DNA from: Paenibacillus lignilyticus
Lineage (GTDB): Bacteria > Bacillota > Bacilli > Paenibacillales > Paenibacillaceae
Length of the DNA: 64,000 bases
NCBI RefSeq assembly: GCF_017942085.1
Contig: NZ_JAGKSP010000006.1
Location: 310,001-374,000 of the forward strand
Direction: 5' to 3'
This document shows positions 24,974-33,320 of the stretch, piece by piece. A model generated the notes under the pieces. That model worked only from the letters and a program-made list of their open reading frames with translations. It was not told the origin of the DNA and did not search any database. Within the stretch, counting starts at the first letter, position 1. Each line of letters opens with the position of its first letter. Position numbers and translations under genes: made by a program.

Positions 24974-26169
24974 TCGTTCTCGTTATGAATGCAGGCAGCT
25001 CTTCGTTGAAATATCAGCTGTACAACATGGAGGATGAATCGGTTCTTGCCCAAGGCCGCGTGGAGCGAATCGGCATGGATGATTCCATTCTGACCCATGA
25101 GCCGACAGGCGGTATTGAGGTGAATCGGGTTAGTGAAATTCTCGATCACAACGAAGCTGTCCGCAAAATGATTAATATGCTGACGCACCGTGAACACGGC
25201 GTATTGAAGTCGATCGATGAAATCAAAGCCGTCGGTCACCGGGTCGTTCACGGAGGCGAAAGCTTCAAGCAATCCACCCTCGTTACAGTTGAGGTAAAGA
25301 AAGAAATCAGACGTCTGTTCGACTTGGCGCCGCTTCACAACCCGCCTGCGATGATGGGAATTACGGCAGTCGAGCTGAACCTGCCGGATGTGCCGCAAGC
25401 GGTCGTATTCGATACGGCATTCCATCAATCGATGCCGATGGAGACGTTTCTGTATCCCATCCCGATGGTGCTGTACCGCCGCCACAAAATCAGACGTTAC
25501 GGCTTCCACGGCACCTCGCATAACTATGTGAGTAAGCTTGCCGCCCAGAAGCTTGGCAAGCCGCTGAAAGAGCTGAAGATCGTGACCTGCCATATCGGCA
25601 ACGGCGCGAGCTGCACGGCTATTCTGAACGGGGAGTCCTTTGACACCAGTATGGGCTTAACGCCGCTGGAAGGGCTTATGATGGGAACGCGGAGCGGGGA
25701 TTTGGATCCGGCGATCGTGCCGTTTACGATGAACAAAGAAGAGCTGACGCTGAACGAAGTCAACTCTATGCTCAATAAGCATAGCGGACTTATGGCGATT
25801 AGCGGTATCAGCAGCGATATGCGCGAAATCGTGACCGCGATGGATGACGGCGATAAACATGCGAAGCTCGCTTTCGATATGTATACGTACCGTCTTCGCA
25901 AGTATATCGGTGCTTATGCGGCTGGCATGAATGGCTTGGATGCCGTCGTATTTACGGCCGGTGTAGGCGAGAATTCCGTTGCCGTCCGCAAAGCGGTCTG
26001 CGAGCAGCTGACTTTCCTCGGTATCGAGCTCGACGCAGAACGTAACGAAGAGCGATCGAAGGAAGTGCGTTACATTTCGAAAGACGGCTCGCGCGTCAGT
26101 GTGCTTGTCGTTCCGACGAATGAAGAGCTGTTGATTGCACGAGATACGTATGAGCTCGTGAAAGAATAG
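24970..26169 (+). CDS. ackA: Acetate kinase
   Basis: 399 residues. AckA interconverts acetyl phosphate plus ADP with acetate plus ATP. Motifs: VMNAGSSSLKYQ at the N-terminus, GHRVVHGGE, FDTAFHQSMP, GFHGTSHNYVS and FTAGVGENS. It is translationally coupled to the dehydrogenase-like gene (4-bp overlap). B. subtilis ackA is elsewhere in the genome, so this placement between ypmB and asnS is a rearrangement. Butyrate kinase is excluded by length and the acetate-kinase motifs. Confidence 0.95.
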   Translation: MIVLVMNAGSSSLKYQLYNMEDESVLAQGRVERIGMDDSILTHEPTGGIEVNRVSEILDHNEAVRKMINMLTHREHGVLKSIDEIKAVGHRVVHGGESFKQSTLVTVEVKKEIRRLFDLAPLHNPPAMMGITAVELNLPDVPQAVVFDTAFHQSMPMETFLYPIPMVLYRRHKIRRYGFHGTSHNYVSKLAAQKLGKPLKELKIVTCHIGNGASCTAILNGESFDTSMGLTPLEGLMMGTRSGDLDPAIVPFTMNKEELTLNEVNSMLNKHSGLMAISGISSDMREIVTAMDDGDKHAKLAFDMYTYRLRKYIGAYAAGMNGLDAVVFTAGVGENSVAVRKAVCEQLTFLGIELDAERNEERSKEVRYISKDGSRVSVLVVPTNEELLIARDTYELVKE

Positions 26170-26221
26170 AGGTTTTATTGACTATTGATCTCCGTATAGA
26201 CGGAAAGGACGGAAATGAACG

Positions 26222-27517
26222 ATGAAAAGGTTAACAACGATCGGACAATTGAAGGATTTTGCCGGACAATCAGTATGGATTGGCTGCTGGCTAAACGGTA
26301 AACGCTCCAGCGGTAAAATCCAATTTCTACAGCTTCGCGACGGAACAGGTTATGTGCAAGGCGTTGTCGTAAAGAGTGAAATCGAAGAAACGATCTGGAA
26401 CTCCGCGAAAGAATTGACGCAGGAGAGCTCCCTATATGTGAAAGGTATCGTGCGTGAGGAGCCGCGCAGCCAGTCCGGCTTCGAGCTGACCGTTGAAGAT
26501 ATCGAAATTATCCAAATCGCGCAAGACTACCCGATTACGCCGAAGGAGCATGGGGTCGACTTCTTGATGGATCGTCGTCACCTCTGGCTGCGTTCGCCGA
26601 AGCAGCGTGCGATTCTCGTTATTCGTGCCGAGATTATCCGCTCGATTCAGCAGTTCTTTGACGATCGTAACTTCACGCTCGTGGATCCGCCGATTCTGAC
26701 GCCTTCTTCTTGCGAAGGCACGACGAATCTGTTCCAAACGAAATATTTTGACGAGGATGCTTACTTGACGCAAAGCGGTCAGCTGTACATGGAAGCTGCA
26801 GCGATGGCGCTTGGCAAGGTGTATTCCTTCGGACCGACATTCCGTGCGGAGAAGTCGAAGACTCGCCGCCACTTGATCGAGTTCTGGATGATCGAGCCGG
26901 AGATGGCATTCGTGGATCATGAGGAAAACTTGCGCGTGCAGGAGCAGTTCGTATCCTTCGTGGTGCAAAATGTCGTGAAGAATTGCCGCAAGGAGCTTGA
27001 GACGATTGGCCGCGATATCAGCAAGCTGGAGAACATCGTAGCGCCGTTCCCGCGTATTACGTACGATCAGGCGATTGATTTCTTGCAGGAGAACAAGCAT
27101 GAAATTCAGTGGGGCGAAGATTTCGGGGCGCCTCATGAAACGGCGATTGCGGAGAAATACGATCGTCCGGTGTTCATCACGCATTATCCGGCGTCGTTCA
27201 AAGCGTTCTATATGAAGCCGGATCCGAACCGTCCTGAGGTTGTCCTTTGCGCGGATATGATTGCGCCTGAAGGTTACGGTGAAATTATCGGCGGCTCGCA
27301 GCGGATCGACGATCCGGAGCTGCTTGCAGAGCGTTTCGCGGAGCATGAATTGTCAACGGAAGCGTACCAATGGTACCTAGACCTGCGTAAATACGGCACA
27401 GTGCCGCATTCCGGTTTCGGACTGGGGCTGGAGCGTACAGTGGCATGGATCTGCGGCTTGGAGCATGTGCGTGAAACGATTCCGTTCCCTCGTTTGCTGT
27501 ACCGTCTGTATCCGTAA
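26222..27517 (+). CDS. asnS: Asparaginyl-tRNA synthetase
   Basis: 431 residues, class IIb synthetase charging tRNA-Asn. N-terminal OB-fold anticodon domain (about 1-105), then motif 2 ([12 protein letters not shown]) and motif 3 ([15 protein letters not shown]). Size and [16 protein letters not shown] segments indicate AsnRS rather than AspRS. Only 52 bp separate it from ackA, leaving no room for a T-box leader. DnaD follows as in B. subtilis. Confidence 0.93.
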   Translation: MKRLTTIGQLKDFAGQSVWIGCWLNGKRSSGKIQFLQLRDGTGYVQGVVVKSEIEETIWNSAKELTQESSLYVKGIVREEPRSQSGFELTVEDIEIIQIAQDYPITPKEHGVDFLMDRRHLWLRSPKQRAILVIRAEIIRSIQQFFDDRNFTLVDPPILTPSSCEGTTNLFQTKYFDEDAYLTQSGQLYMEAAAMALGKVYSFGPTFRAEKSKTRRHLIEFWMIEPEMAFVDHEENLRVQEQFVSFVVQNVVKNCRKELETIGRDISKLENIVAPFPRITYDQAIDFLQENKHEIQWGEDFGAPHETAIAEKYDRPVFITHYPASFKAFYMKPDPNRPEVVLCADMIAPEGYGEIIGGSQRIDDPELLAERFAEHELSTEAYQWYLDLRKYGTVPHSGFGLGLERTVAWICGLEHVRETIPFPRLLYRLYP

Positions 27518-27541
27518 GCGCAAGGGAAGGGAGGACGAACG

Positions 27542-28390
27542 GTGAAAACCGAAATGTGGAAGGCCTACGCACGCGGAATGGCCGCCGCCATGAACGGCGG
27601 CGGCGTCGTGGTGCCGGCCGGTCTGCTCCGGGCTTATCGCGGCGTCGGGCTGACGGACACGGAGATGCTGCTTATGCTGCAGCTGATGACGTACCGCCAA
27701 GTCGAGGGCATCGATTTCCCGACGCCGGAGCAGCTGGCTGAGCGGCTTGGTATATTGCCCAATGCAGCGCATCAGCTGCTTAGCCGCTTGATGAAGGAAG
27801 AGCTGCTCGCCATCGATGAGGAAATCGATCCGGTGAGCGGCATGCAATTCGAACGCTACAATTGGAACGGCTTCATCATCCGCAGCGCGGAATGGCTGGC
27901 CGAGGAGGCGCGCTTGTCGTTCGAAAACGAACGGGAGCTGCAGCGAGGTACTGCGGGCGTTGGAGTTGGCGTTAGTTCGGGAGCAGGCTCCGGAGCCGGG
28001 AGGGCTTCGGGATCGGGTTTTGGAGCGTCAGGCGGTTATGTTGTTGGCGGAGCGGGTTCCGGCGCTGCGGCAGTTGGCATCGGCAGTTCGCATGGCGGTA
28101 CCGACATCGCAGGCGAGTGGCCGAAGCAATCGGATTTATTTTCTGTATTCGAGCAAGAGTTCGGCCGCCCGCTGTCCCCGATGGAATGCGAGACGATCAG
28201 CGCATGGGTGGACCAAGATCGTTATCCGGACGAGCTGATCCGCTTCGCTTTGAAGGAAGCCGTCTTCGCGGGAAAGCTGCATTTTCGCTATATCGACCGC
28301 ATTCTTATCGAATGGAGCCGCAATCGGGTGACCAACACCGATGAAGCCAAAGCACATACTCAGAAATTTCGCGGTGGCCGCGGGTCTTAA
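27542..28390 (+). CDS. dnaD: DNA replication initiation protein DnaD with expanded Gly-rich linker
   Basis: 282 residues. DnaD takes part in primosome assembly and origin remodelling with DnaA and DnaB. N-terminal winged-helix domain (about 20-125), C-terminal DnaB_2-type domain (about 196-262) with the conserved YxxxIxxxW as YIDRILIEW. Between them residues 136-191 are almost only Gly, Ser, Ala and Val, far longer than in B. subtilis DnaD (232 residues in all). The 5' part is GC-rich (75% in 27601-27660). GTG 27542 has AGGGAGG upstream. Its stop lies in the terminator loop. Confidence 0.9.
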   Translation: MKTEMWKAYARGMAAAMNGGGVVVPAGLLRAYRGVGLTDTEMLLMLQLMTYRQVEGIDFPTPEQLAERLGILPNAAHQLLSRLMKEELLAIDEEIDPVSGMQFERYNWNGFIIRSAEWLAEEARLSFENERELQRGTAGVGVGVSSGAGSGAGRASGSGFGASGGYVVGGAGSGAAAVGIGSSHGGTDIAGEWPKQSDLFSVFEQEFGRPLSPMECETISAWVDQDRYPDELIRFALKEAVFAGKLHFRYIDRILIEWSRNRVTNTDEAKAHTQKFRGGRGS

Positions 28391-28408
28391 GGACCTGCGG
28401 TTTTTTTT
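28378..28408 (+). terminator. Terminator overlapping the dnaD stop codon
   Basis: CCGCGGGTC (28378-28386) pairs with GACCTGCGG (28392-28400, one G-U) and eight Ts follow. The dnaD TAA (28388-28390) is in the loop. Confidence 0.85.
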
Positions 28409-28558
28409 GTTGTTGGTGGGGCGATGGAGGCGAAAGCGGGAGCTTGCTCGATGGGCATGCTTATCCGCAAACGAAATGGGGAGAAGTTGCATAAGCTGTT
28501 GTCATAGCTGTGGGAGTAGGCTTCACCCTAGGAAAGCGGAGAGGATGACAGGACAGCG

Positions 28559-29653
28559 ATGCCGGATTATTCGTTTTGGCAAGGTAAACAGGTGTTTGTG
28601 ACGGGGCATACGGGGTTTGTGGGAACGTGGCTTTGTTTATGGCTGCACCGTTTAGGTGCGGTTGTTACAGGATACAGCGATGAATTGCCGACTACGCCAT
28701 CGATGTACCGCCTGTGCGGACTTGAGCACATCATACCGTGGACGCGAGGCGATATACGGGATTCCGAGAAGCTTACGGCCGCGCTGAGGGATGCAAAGCC
28801 GGAGGTGGTGTTTCATCTGGCGGGGCAGTCGGAGCATCAAGGCAAGCGCAGCACGGTTGAAATCTTCGATGTTAATGTCGCCGGGATGGCTGCGCTGCTG
28901 GATGCGGTGCGGATCGTACACGAGGATCACCCGATCCGCGCCGTAGTGGCCATGACTGCGGCGGATTGTTACGCGCCGCGCGATTGGGTGCTCGGCTACC
29001 GCGAAGCCGATGGCCTCGGCGGAGCGGAGCCCGGCTCCGCGAGCAAAGCATGCGCGGAGCTGGTCGTGTCCTCGTTCCGGCGCGCATATTTCGCCGGAAG
29101 TGCCGACGGGCCCGCGGTTGCGACCGTCCGCGCGGGCCATCTCATCGGCGGCGGCGACTTCGCCAGCGGCCGCCTCGTGCCGGACTGCGTGCGCGCCGCC
29201 GCCGGGGAGCGCGCAGCGCAGCCGGACGTGCAGCCGCGGCCGAGTGGCTTCCGGCCATGGCTGCACGTGCTTGAGGCGCTCGCGGGCAGCCTCGCGCTCG
29301 CGCAGCGGCTGTTCCCGCCCGGCGGCGGCGGAGACTTCGCCGAGGCGTGGAACCTGGGTCCGCGCACATGCGAAGCGCGGACCTCGGCCTGGCTGGCCGA
29401 AGCGCTGCGCGCTCGCCTCGGCGGCAAGCAGCCTGCGCCGGCGCCTTCCGGCGGGGCGGCGGGCCAGCGGCAGCAGTCGGATGCGGCGCCGATGCTGCTC
29501 GACACGACGAAGGCCGCTTCCCGCCTAGGGTGGCGGCCCCGGTGGGATGCGCAGCAAACAGCCCAGCATACGGCGGACTGGTACGCGGCCTGGATGCAAG
29601 GCGCGCCGATGCGCGATATCAGCGTATCGCAGATTGTACAGTATGAAACTTGA
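28559..29653 (+). CDS. CDP-glucose 4,6-dehydratase-like SDR protein, catalytic Tyr missing
   Basis: 364 residues, extended SDR fold most like RfbG-type CDP-glucose 4,6-dehydratase. The NAD loop TGHTGFVG (15-22) and HLAGQ (86-90) are intact. The catalytic TSDKCY of the family reads TAADCY (133-138), and the YxxxK motif reads GSASK, with Gly159 for Tyr and Lys163 kept. The first third has ordinary GC (50% in 28561-28620), but about 28970-29550 is close to 80% GC. ATG 28559 has only a modest SD. It may be a pseudoenzyme or act differently. No other sugar genes are near. Confidence 0.7.
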   Translation: MPDYSFWQGKQVFVTGHTGFVGTWLCLWLHRLGAVVTGYSDELPTTPSMYRLCGLEHIIPWTRGDIRDSEKLTAALRDAKPEVVFHLAGQSEHQGKRSTVEIFDVNVAGMAALLDAVRIVHEDHPIRAVVAMTAADCYAPRDWVLGYREADGLGGAEPGSASKACAELVVSSFRRAYFAGSADGPAVATVRAGHLIGGGDFASGRLVPDCVRAAAGERAAQPDVQPRPSGFRPWLHVLEALAGSLALAQRLFPPGGGGDFAEAWNLGPRTCEARTSAWLAEALRARLGGKQPAPAPSGGAAGQRQQSDAAPMLLDTTKAASRLGWRPRWDAQQTAQHTADWYAAWMQGAPMRDISVSQIVQYET

Positions 29654-29664
29654 CGATTGGCAGC

Positions 29665-29693
29665 AAAGAGCAGCCCCTGGGCTGCTCTTTTGC
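29665..29693 (+). terminator. Terminator after the dehydratase-like gene
   Basis: Eleven-bp stem AAAGAGCAGCC (29665-29675) / GGCTGCTCTTT (29680-29690) with four-nt loop; the T run is short but the stem is strong. Confidence 0.75.
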
Positions 29694-29834
29694 GAATGGA
29701 GTTACTCTACCGAATGGGGGAAATTGCGCAAACGGGATGAATTTCGAGCGAAATATGCTAAACTAAGGGTATCACTTCCGAAATAGCAGCTGCAGGCAGC
29801 GTGAACCTTCGGAATATTGGAAGGACGTTTATCG

Positions 29835-30314
29835 ATGTCAGAACTTCATTCCCATACTCATTCCCATTCGGATGCTCATAAATCGCAAGATACGGTCAAG
29901 CAAATGATTGAGATCATGTCGCAGAGCGGCTGGCGCATTACCGAGCAGCGCCGAGAGCTGGCTGAGATCTTCGCCAAGACTGAGGGATATTTGTCTCCGA
30001 AAGACGTATACGATCATATGTCGCGCGCTTATCCAAGCGTGAGCTTCGATACGGTTTATCGAAATTTGCGCCTGCTGAGCGAAATGGGAGCGCTGGAGCA
30101 GTTTTATTTTATGGATGGGGGCTTAAAGTTCCGTGTGAGCTGCCTGTCCCATCATCATCATCACTTAATTTGCATCAATTGCGAGAAAACGCTCACGTTT
30201 GAATATTGTCCGATGGATCAATCGATCGATTTGCCGGGTTCATTCAAAATTATGAATCACCGATTTGAAGTCTATGGCGTGTGTGAAGCCTGTCAACGGG
30301 AATCGGGTACATGA
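29835..30314 (+). CDS. zur: Fur-family repressor, Zur type
   Basis: 159 residues. Winged-helix domain (about 20-95, with FDTVYRNLRLLSEMG) and metal-binding dimer domain with HHHHHLICINC and a C-terminal CEAC, giving the two CxxC pairs of the structural zinc. The pattern SCLSHHHHHLICINCEK and CPMDQ resembles B. subtilis Zur (zinc uptake) more than Fur or PerR. The N-terminus adds a His-rich stretch (HSHTHSHSDAH) that could bind metal. ATG 29835 has GGAAGGA upstream. Targets are not in view. Confidence 0.8.
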   Translation: MSELHSHTHSHSDAHKSQDTVKQMIEIMSQSGWRITEQRRELAEIFAKTEGYLSPKDVYDHMSRAYPSVSFDTVYRNLRLLSEMGALEQFYFMDGGLKFRVSCLSHHHHHLICINCEKTLTFEYCPMDQSIDLPGSFKIMNHRFEVYGVCEACQRESGT

Positions 30315-30342
30315 TGGTCATGTATCCGGCTCCCGTTTTTTT
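30296..30342 (+). terminator. Terminator overlapping the zur stop codon
   Basis: ACGGGA (30296-30301) pairs with TCCCGT (30331-30336), and GTACATGA (30307-30314) pairs with TCATGTAT (30318-30325) inside it; seven Ts follow. The zur TGA (30312-30314) is in the inner stem. Confidence 0.85.
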
Positions 30343-30461
30343 ATAGTGCTGCGCTCACGGCAAGCGTCACAGCACGCTGTAAGCGGAATGTGCCAGCTAG
30401 AGCCACAATTTGATGGCTTATCGGCTGTTAGGAGCCGTTTCCCCGCGATAACGCCGGGTTC

Positions 30462-30530
30462 CACGATTCTAACGAATCGTGCAGGCCGTATTCCGCCTAT
30501 TTTAGGGGCTTCAGAAATCTAACGAATCGT
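30462..30530. repeat. Intergenic palindrome family around CTAACGAATCGT
   Basis: A perfect 8-bp palindromic stem CACGATTC / GAATCGTG (30462-30481) with TAAC loop. The core TCTAACGAATCGT recurs at 30518-30530, and its reverse complement TACGATTCGTTAG starts each 50-bp unit at 30591 and 30641. Looks like a dispersed intergenic repeat family. Confidence 0.6.
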
Positions 30531-30590
30531 ACAGGTCTTATTTTGGGAAAAACGACTCCCATTCACTTAAAAACCATCCATTAGGGCTCC

Positions 30591-30690
30591 TACGATTCGT
30601 TAGCATTTATTTGGGGTAAAATTGGGGCAAATAAGCCCTGTACGATTTGTTAGCATTTATTTGGGGCTAAATTGGAGCAAATAAGTCCTG
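30591..30690. repeat. Two tandem 50-bp repeats
   Basis: Units 30591-30640 and 30641-30690 match at 45 of 50 positions. Each starts TACGATTCGTTAGCATTTAT (one change in the second) and ends GCAAATAAG(C/T)CCTG. They fill the gap between zur and the converging metallo-hydrolase gene; no coding frame is supported in 30343-30713. Confidence 0.8.
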
Positions 30691-30713
30691 TGCGTTTCGC
30701 TGCTATAAAATAT

Positions 30714-31442
30714 TTAACCAATCAACGCTTGAAGCTGGGCTTGGACATCGCCACGGAACTGGCCTCCGTGATAGGAGATGATTTGGTCAATTGGATACGC
30801 CGATAATTGCACCAAGGAACGCAGCGCCGCTTCGTTGTCGACGTTTAAACGTGAATCAGCAATCCGCAGCACGCCTTCATGAAGGATGAGAGCATCCCCG
30901 GCAATGAAAGTGCGGCTTGGCTGATGATACAGACTAATGTGACCAGGGGTATGACCGGGAGTGTCAAGGATAATTAAATCGTCGAATGAAGGCAGCCTGT
31001 CACCATCCTCATAGCCGATTAACTGCGTGACATTCGCTTTAGGCGGATGCTCAAGGGCATGCCGAAATGCTTGACGTTTCTCTTCAGGCACCTCAGGCGG
31101 GAGCGAGCGAACAGCTTGGTCAATGGCGTCTTGAGAGATCTTGATCAGCATCCTCTCTCCTTGAATATAAGGCTGTTCCATGCGTGATGCCCATACGCCG
31201 AGTGTAGATGGGGAAGTTTGAATGAGGGATGGAAGACTTCCGATGTGATCGATATCTTGATGCGTAATGATGATATCGGTCAGCTGCTGAAGGGAGAATC
31301 CGTGCTCCTTCAATGCTTGTTCAATGAGCGGCAGTTGACCGGGGTAGCAGGTGTCGATCAAGACTGCCTTGGACTCGTTCCATAGGAAAGTGGGGTGTAA
31401 GGTATCCTGTCTTCCCATAACGATAGCGGTGATCTCAAGCAT
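30714..31442 (-). CDS. Metallo-beta-lactamase fold hydrolase
   Basis: About 242 residues. The metal motif is THQDIDHIG (HxDxDH form, common in Bacillus MBL hydrolases), followed by HTPGHISLYH and GDALI with further ligands and a C-terminal SYHGG. Such proteins hydrolyse lactones, thioesters or phosphoesters; the substrate cannot be told. ATG 31442 (MLEITAIVMG) has AAAGGA upstream on the minus strand; a longer frame upstream lacks a ribosome site. It has its own strong promoter. Confidence 0.75.
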   Translation of the reverse strand: MLEITAIVMGRQDTLHPTFLWNESKAVLIDTCYPGQLPLIEQALKEHGFSLQQLTDIIITHQDIDHIGSLPSLIQTSPSTLGVWASRMEQPYIQGERMLIKISQDAIDQAVRSLPPEVPEEKRQAFRHALEHPPKANVTQLIGYEDGDRLPSFDDLIILDTPGHTPGHISLYHQPSRTFIAGDALILHEGVLRIADSRLNVDNEAALRSLVQLSAYPIDQIISYHGGQFRGDVQAQLQALIG

Positions 31443-31536
31443 TGCAATTCCTTTATCGATAAGCACGTATATCCCTCCAATAGGTTTGGTAAGGAGTATC
31501 ATATCGAAAGAAAATACGTTTGTAAATAAATATTTT

Positions 31537-31566
31537 ATTATATCACAATTTATACAATAAAGTCAA
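31537..31566 (-). promoter_or_regulatory. Promoter of the metallo-hydrolase gene
   Basis: Minus strand TTGACT (31566-31561), 18-bp spacer ending TGA, TATAAT (31542-31537): near-consensus with extended -10. The surrounding 100 bp are very AT-rich. Leader length about 90 nt. Confidence 0.8.
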
Positions 31567-31612
31567 TATAAATATATTTTTGATTATGAATATAGTGAAA
31601 TTATCCCATATG

Positions 31613-31655
31613 AAAAAGGCATAACCAGCTCACCAAAAGCCGGTTATGCCTTTTT
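31613..31655 (-). terminator. Terminator of the transporter gene, bidirectional shape
   Basis: Perfect 14-bp inverted repeat AAAAAGGCATAACC (31613-31626) / GGTTATGCCTTTTT (31642-31655), 15-nt loop. Lies downstream of the minus-strand transporter. Confidence 0.85.
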
Positions 31656-31745
31656 GCTTACACAGCAAACATCACTGCGATGCTTTACAATTCACTTCAA
31701 ATCACCACGATGTTATTCGCTTACACCATTCACATTACGATACGC

Positions 31746-33149
31746 TTACACGATGAACATCGCGACGATCGTCGTCACTGCGAGGCCGAATAAGACCGGT
31801 TTCAAGTTGCGGCGGGCAAGCTCGAACGGATCTACGCCGCAAATAGCCGCTGCGGGAATAAGTGCCCACGGGATCAAGGTGCCTCCGCCTACCCAGATGG
31901 CCGCTACTTGCCCTAGTGCTGTGAGCGTTGCCGCGCCGGAGCCGATTGCGGATGCGAAGAGCTGAGCAATCGAACCGGCAAGCGATATCCCAGAGAAACC
32001 GGAGCCATCGAGGCCGGTAATGGCGCCGGTGACGGACAGCGTAACCGCCCCGATGGCTTGATTAAGCGGCACATGATTGGCCAGTGCCACCCCCAAGTCA
32101 TTCACAATGCCATGTGATCCTTCTGGCAGCCCGCCGCCGAACAGGGTTGTAAACGCCGAATCTCCCAAGTAGAAGAATGCCGCAATCGGAATAACGGGAC
32201 CAAAGACTTTGAAGCCAAACTGAAAGCCCTCGATGAGGTACGCTGTCGTCTGCTCCAATCCCTTGTTGCGATGTGCCAGCATCGTGACGAGGATGAGAAT
32301 AAACACGGCCGTGCCCCCGATTAATGCCGTCGCATCGCCTCCTTGGAGATTAAGCACGAACATCGCGATGACATCGACGATAAACAACAGTGGAATCAGG
32401 ATCGCAAGCGTCTTCTTCCACTTCATCGGCAAGCTGACACGATCTTCAGCTATCGCATTGACGGGATTCGTACCAGCGGCAATAAGTCCGTCTTTCCATT
32501 TGCCTGTGCGCATATCTCGGCGCATCAGCCAGAAGGCTGTAAGGGTGGTCACAACTCCCATCACAATGACAAGCGGTACGCTGGCCTGCATGACACTCGT
32601 AACGGATAATCCGGCCGCATCGGCGGTCAGCTTCGGCGCGCCTTGAATGATATAATCGCCGGATAATGCAATGCCATGACCGAATAGGTTCATCGCCATC
32701 GCTGCACCTAGCGCCGGAAGTCCGACGCGGACGGCAACGGGCAGCAATACGGCTCCGATTAAGGCAACGCCCGGTGAAGGCCAGAAGAACCACGAGGTCA
32801 CCATCATTATTAATCCGATTCCCCAGAAAGCGAGAGCCGGGGTGCGTAAGAAACGTGTAAGCGGTTGGACCATGACTTCATTGATGCCGGTAATAATCAA
32901 GATGCGACTCATCGCAACGATGATCGAGATGATGAAGATCGTGCCGAGCAGCTCTTTTGTTGCATAGATAAAGCTGTTAAAAACGCCGCTCACCGAAGCG
33001 CTTAAGCTTTCCGTTGCGATTAGGCCAAGCGCAAAGATGCCGACCACACAAACGAGCGTCGTATCCCGTCTTTTGATCAGCACACCTAGAATAAATACGA
33101 TAAAGGCAAGATACACCCAGTGTAATGGAACTAACTGCAATTCCACCAA
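31746..33149 (-). CDS. Polytopic carboxylate/ion transporter of the IT/GntP-like group
   Basis: 467 residues with about 12 hydrophobic helices, no large soluble domain. Conserved-looking segments are WFFWPSPGVALIGAVLLP, NLFGHGIALSGDYIIQGAP and TGLDGSGFSGISLAG, the Gly/Pro/Ser-rich re-entrant pattern of GntP/CitMHS-type secondary transporters. The substrate is unknown; an organic acid is likely. TTG 33149 is used because GAAAGGG sits 6 bp upstream. Transcribed with a terminator but no clear promoter identified. Confidence 0.6.
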   Translation of the reverse strand: MVELQLVPLHWVYLAFIVFILGVLIKRRDTTLVCVVGIFALGLIATESLSASVSGVFNSFIYATKELLGTIFIISIIVAMSRILIITGINEVMVQPLTRFLRTPALAFWGIGLIMMVTSWFFWPSPGVALIGAVLLPVAVRVGLPALGAAMAMNLFGHGIALSGDYIIQGAPKLTADAAGLSVTSVMQASVPLVIVMGVVTTLTAFWLMRRDMRTGKWKDGLIAAGTNPVNAIAEDRVSLPMKWKKTLAILIPLLFIVDVIAMFVLNLQGGDATALIGGTAVFILILVTMLAHRNKGLEQTTAYLIEGFQFGFKVFGPVIPIAAFFYLGDSAFTTLFGGGLPEGSHGIVNDLGVALANHVPLNQAIGAVTLSVTGAITGLDGSGFSGISLAGSIAQLFASAIGSGAATLTALGQVAAIWVGGGTLIPWALIPAAAICGVDPFELARRNLKPVLFGLAVTTIVAMFIV

Positions 33150-33320
33150 CCATCACCCTTTCCAGCGGTTGTTGCCTACATCGTATGCAGGCCGCTTACT
33201 GGGCGTTCGTCATGGTTATCGCATGGGTCTGGGACGATTGACGGTAGCCAAGCAGATGCGAATCTCATATAAATAGTAATAGGTTGCGAGTTCGAATCGG
33301 TAGGGAGGTGTCGGGTTTAG

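Noticed and set aside
28966..29528. Several long open frames on both strands in the 80% GC region
   Set aside because: Stop codons are scarce at this GC in all frames; the translations are Arg/Ala/Pro-rich low-complexity and lack starts with ribosome sites.
30591..30690. Tandem repeats considered as CRISPR
   Set aside because: The 50-bp units abut directly with no spacers and there are only two; no cas genes.
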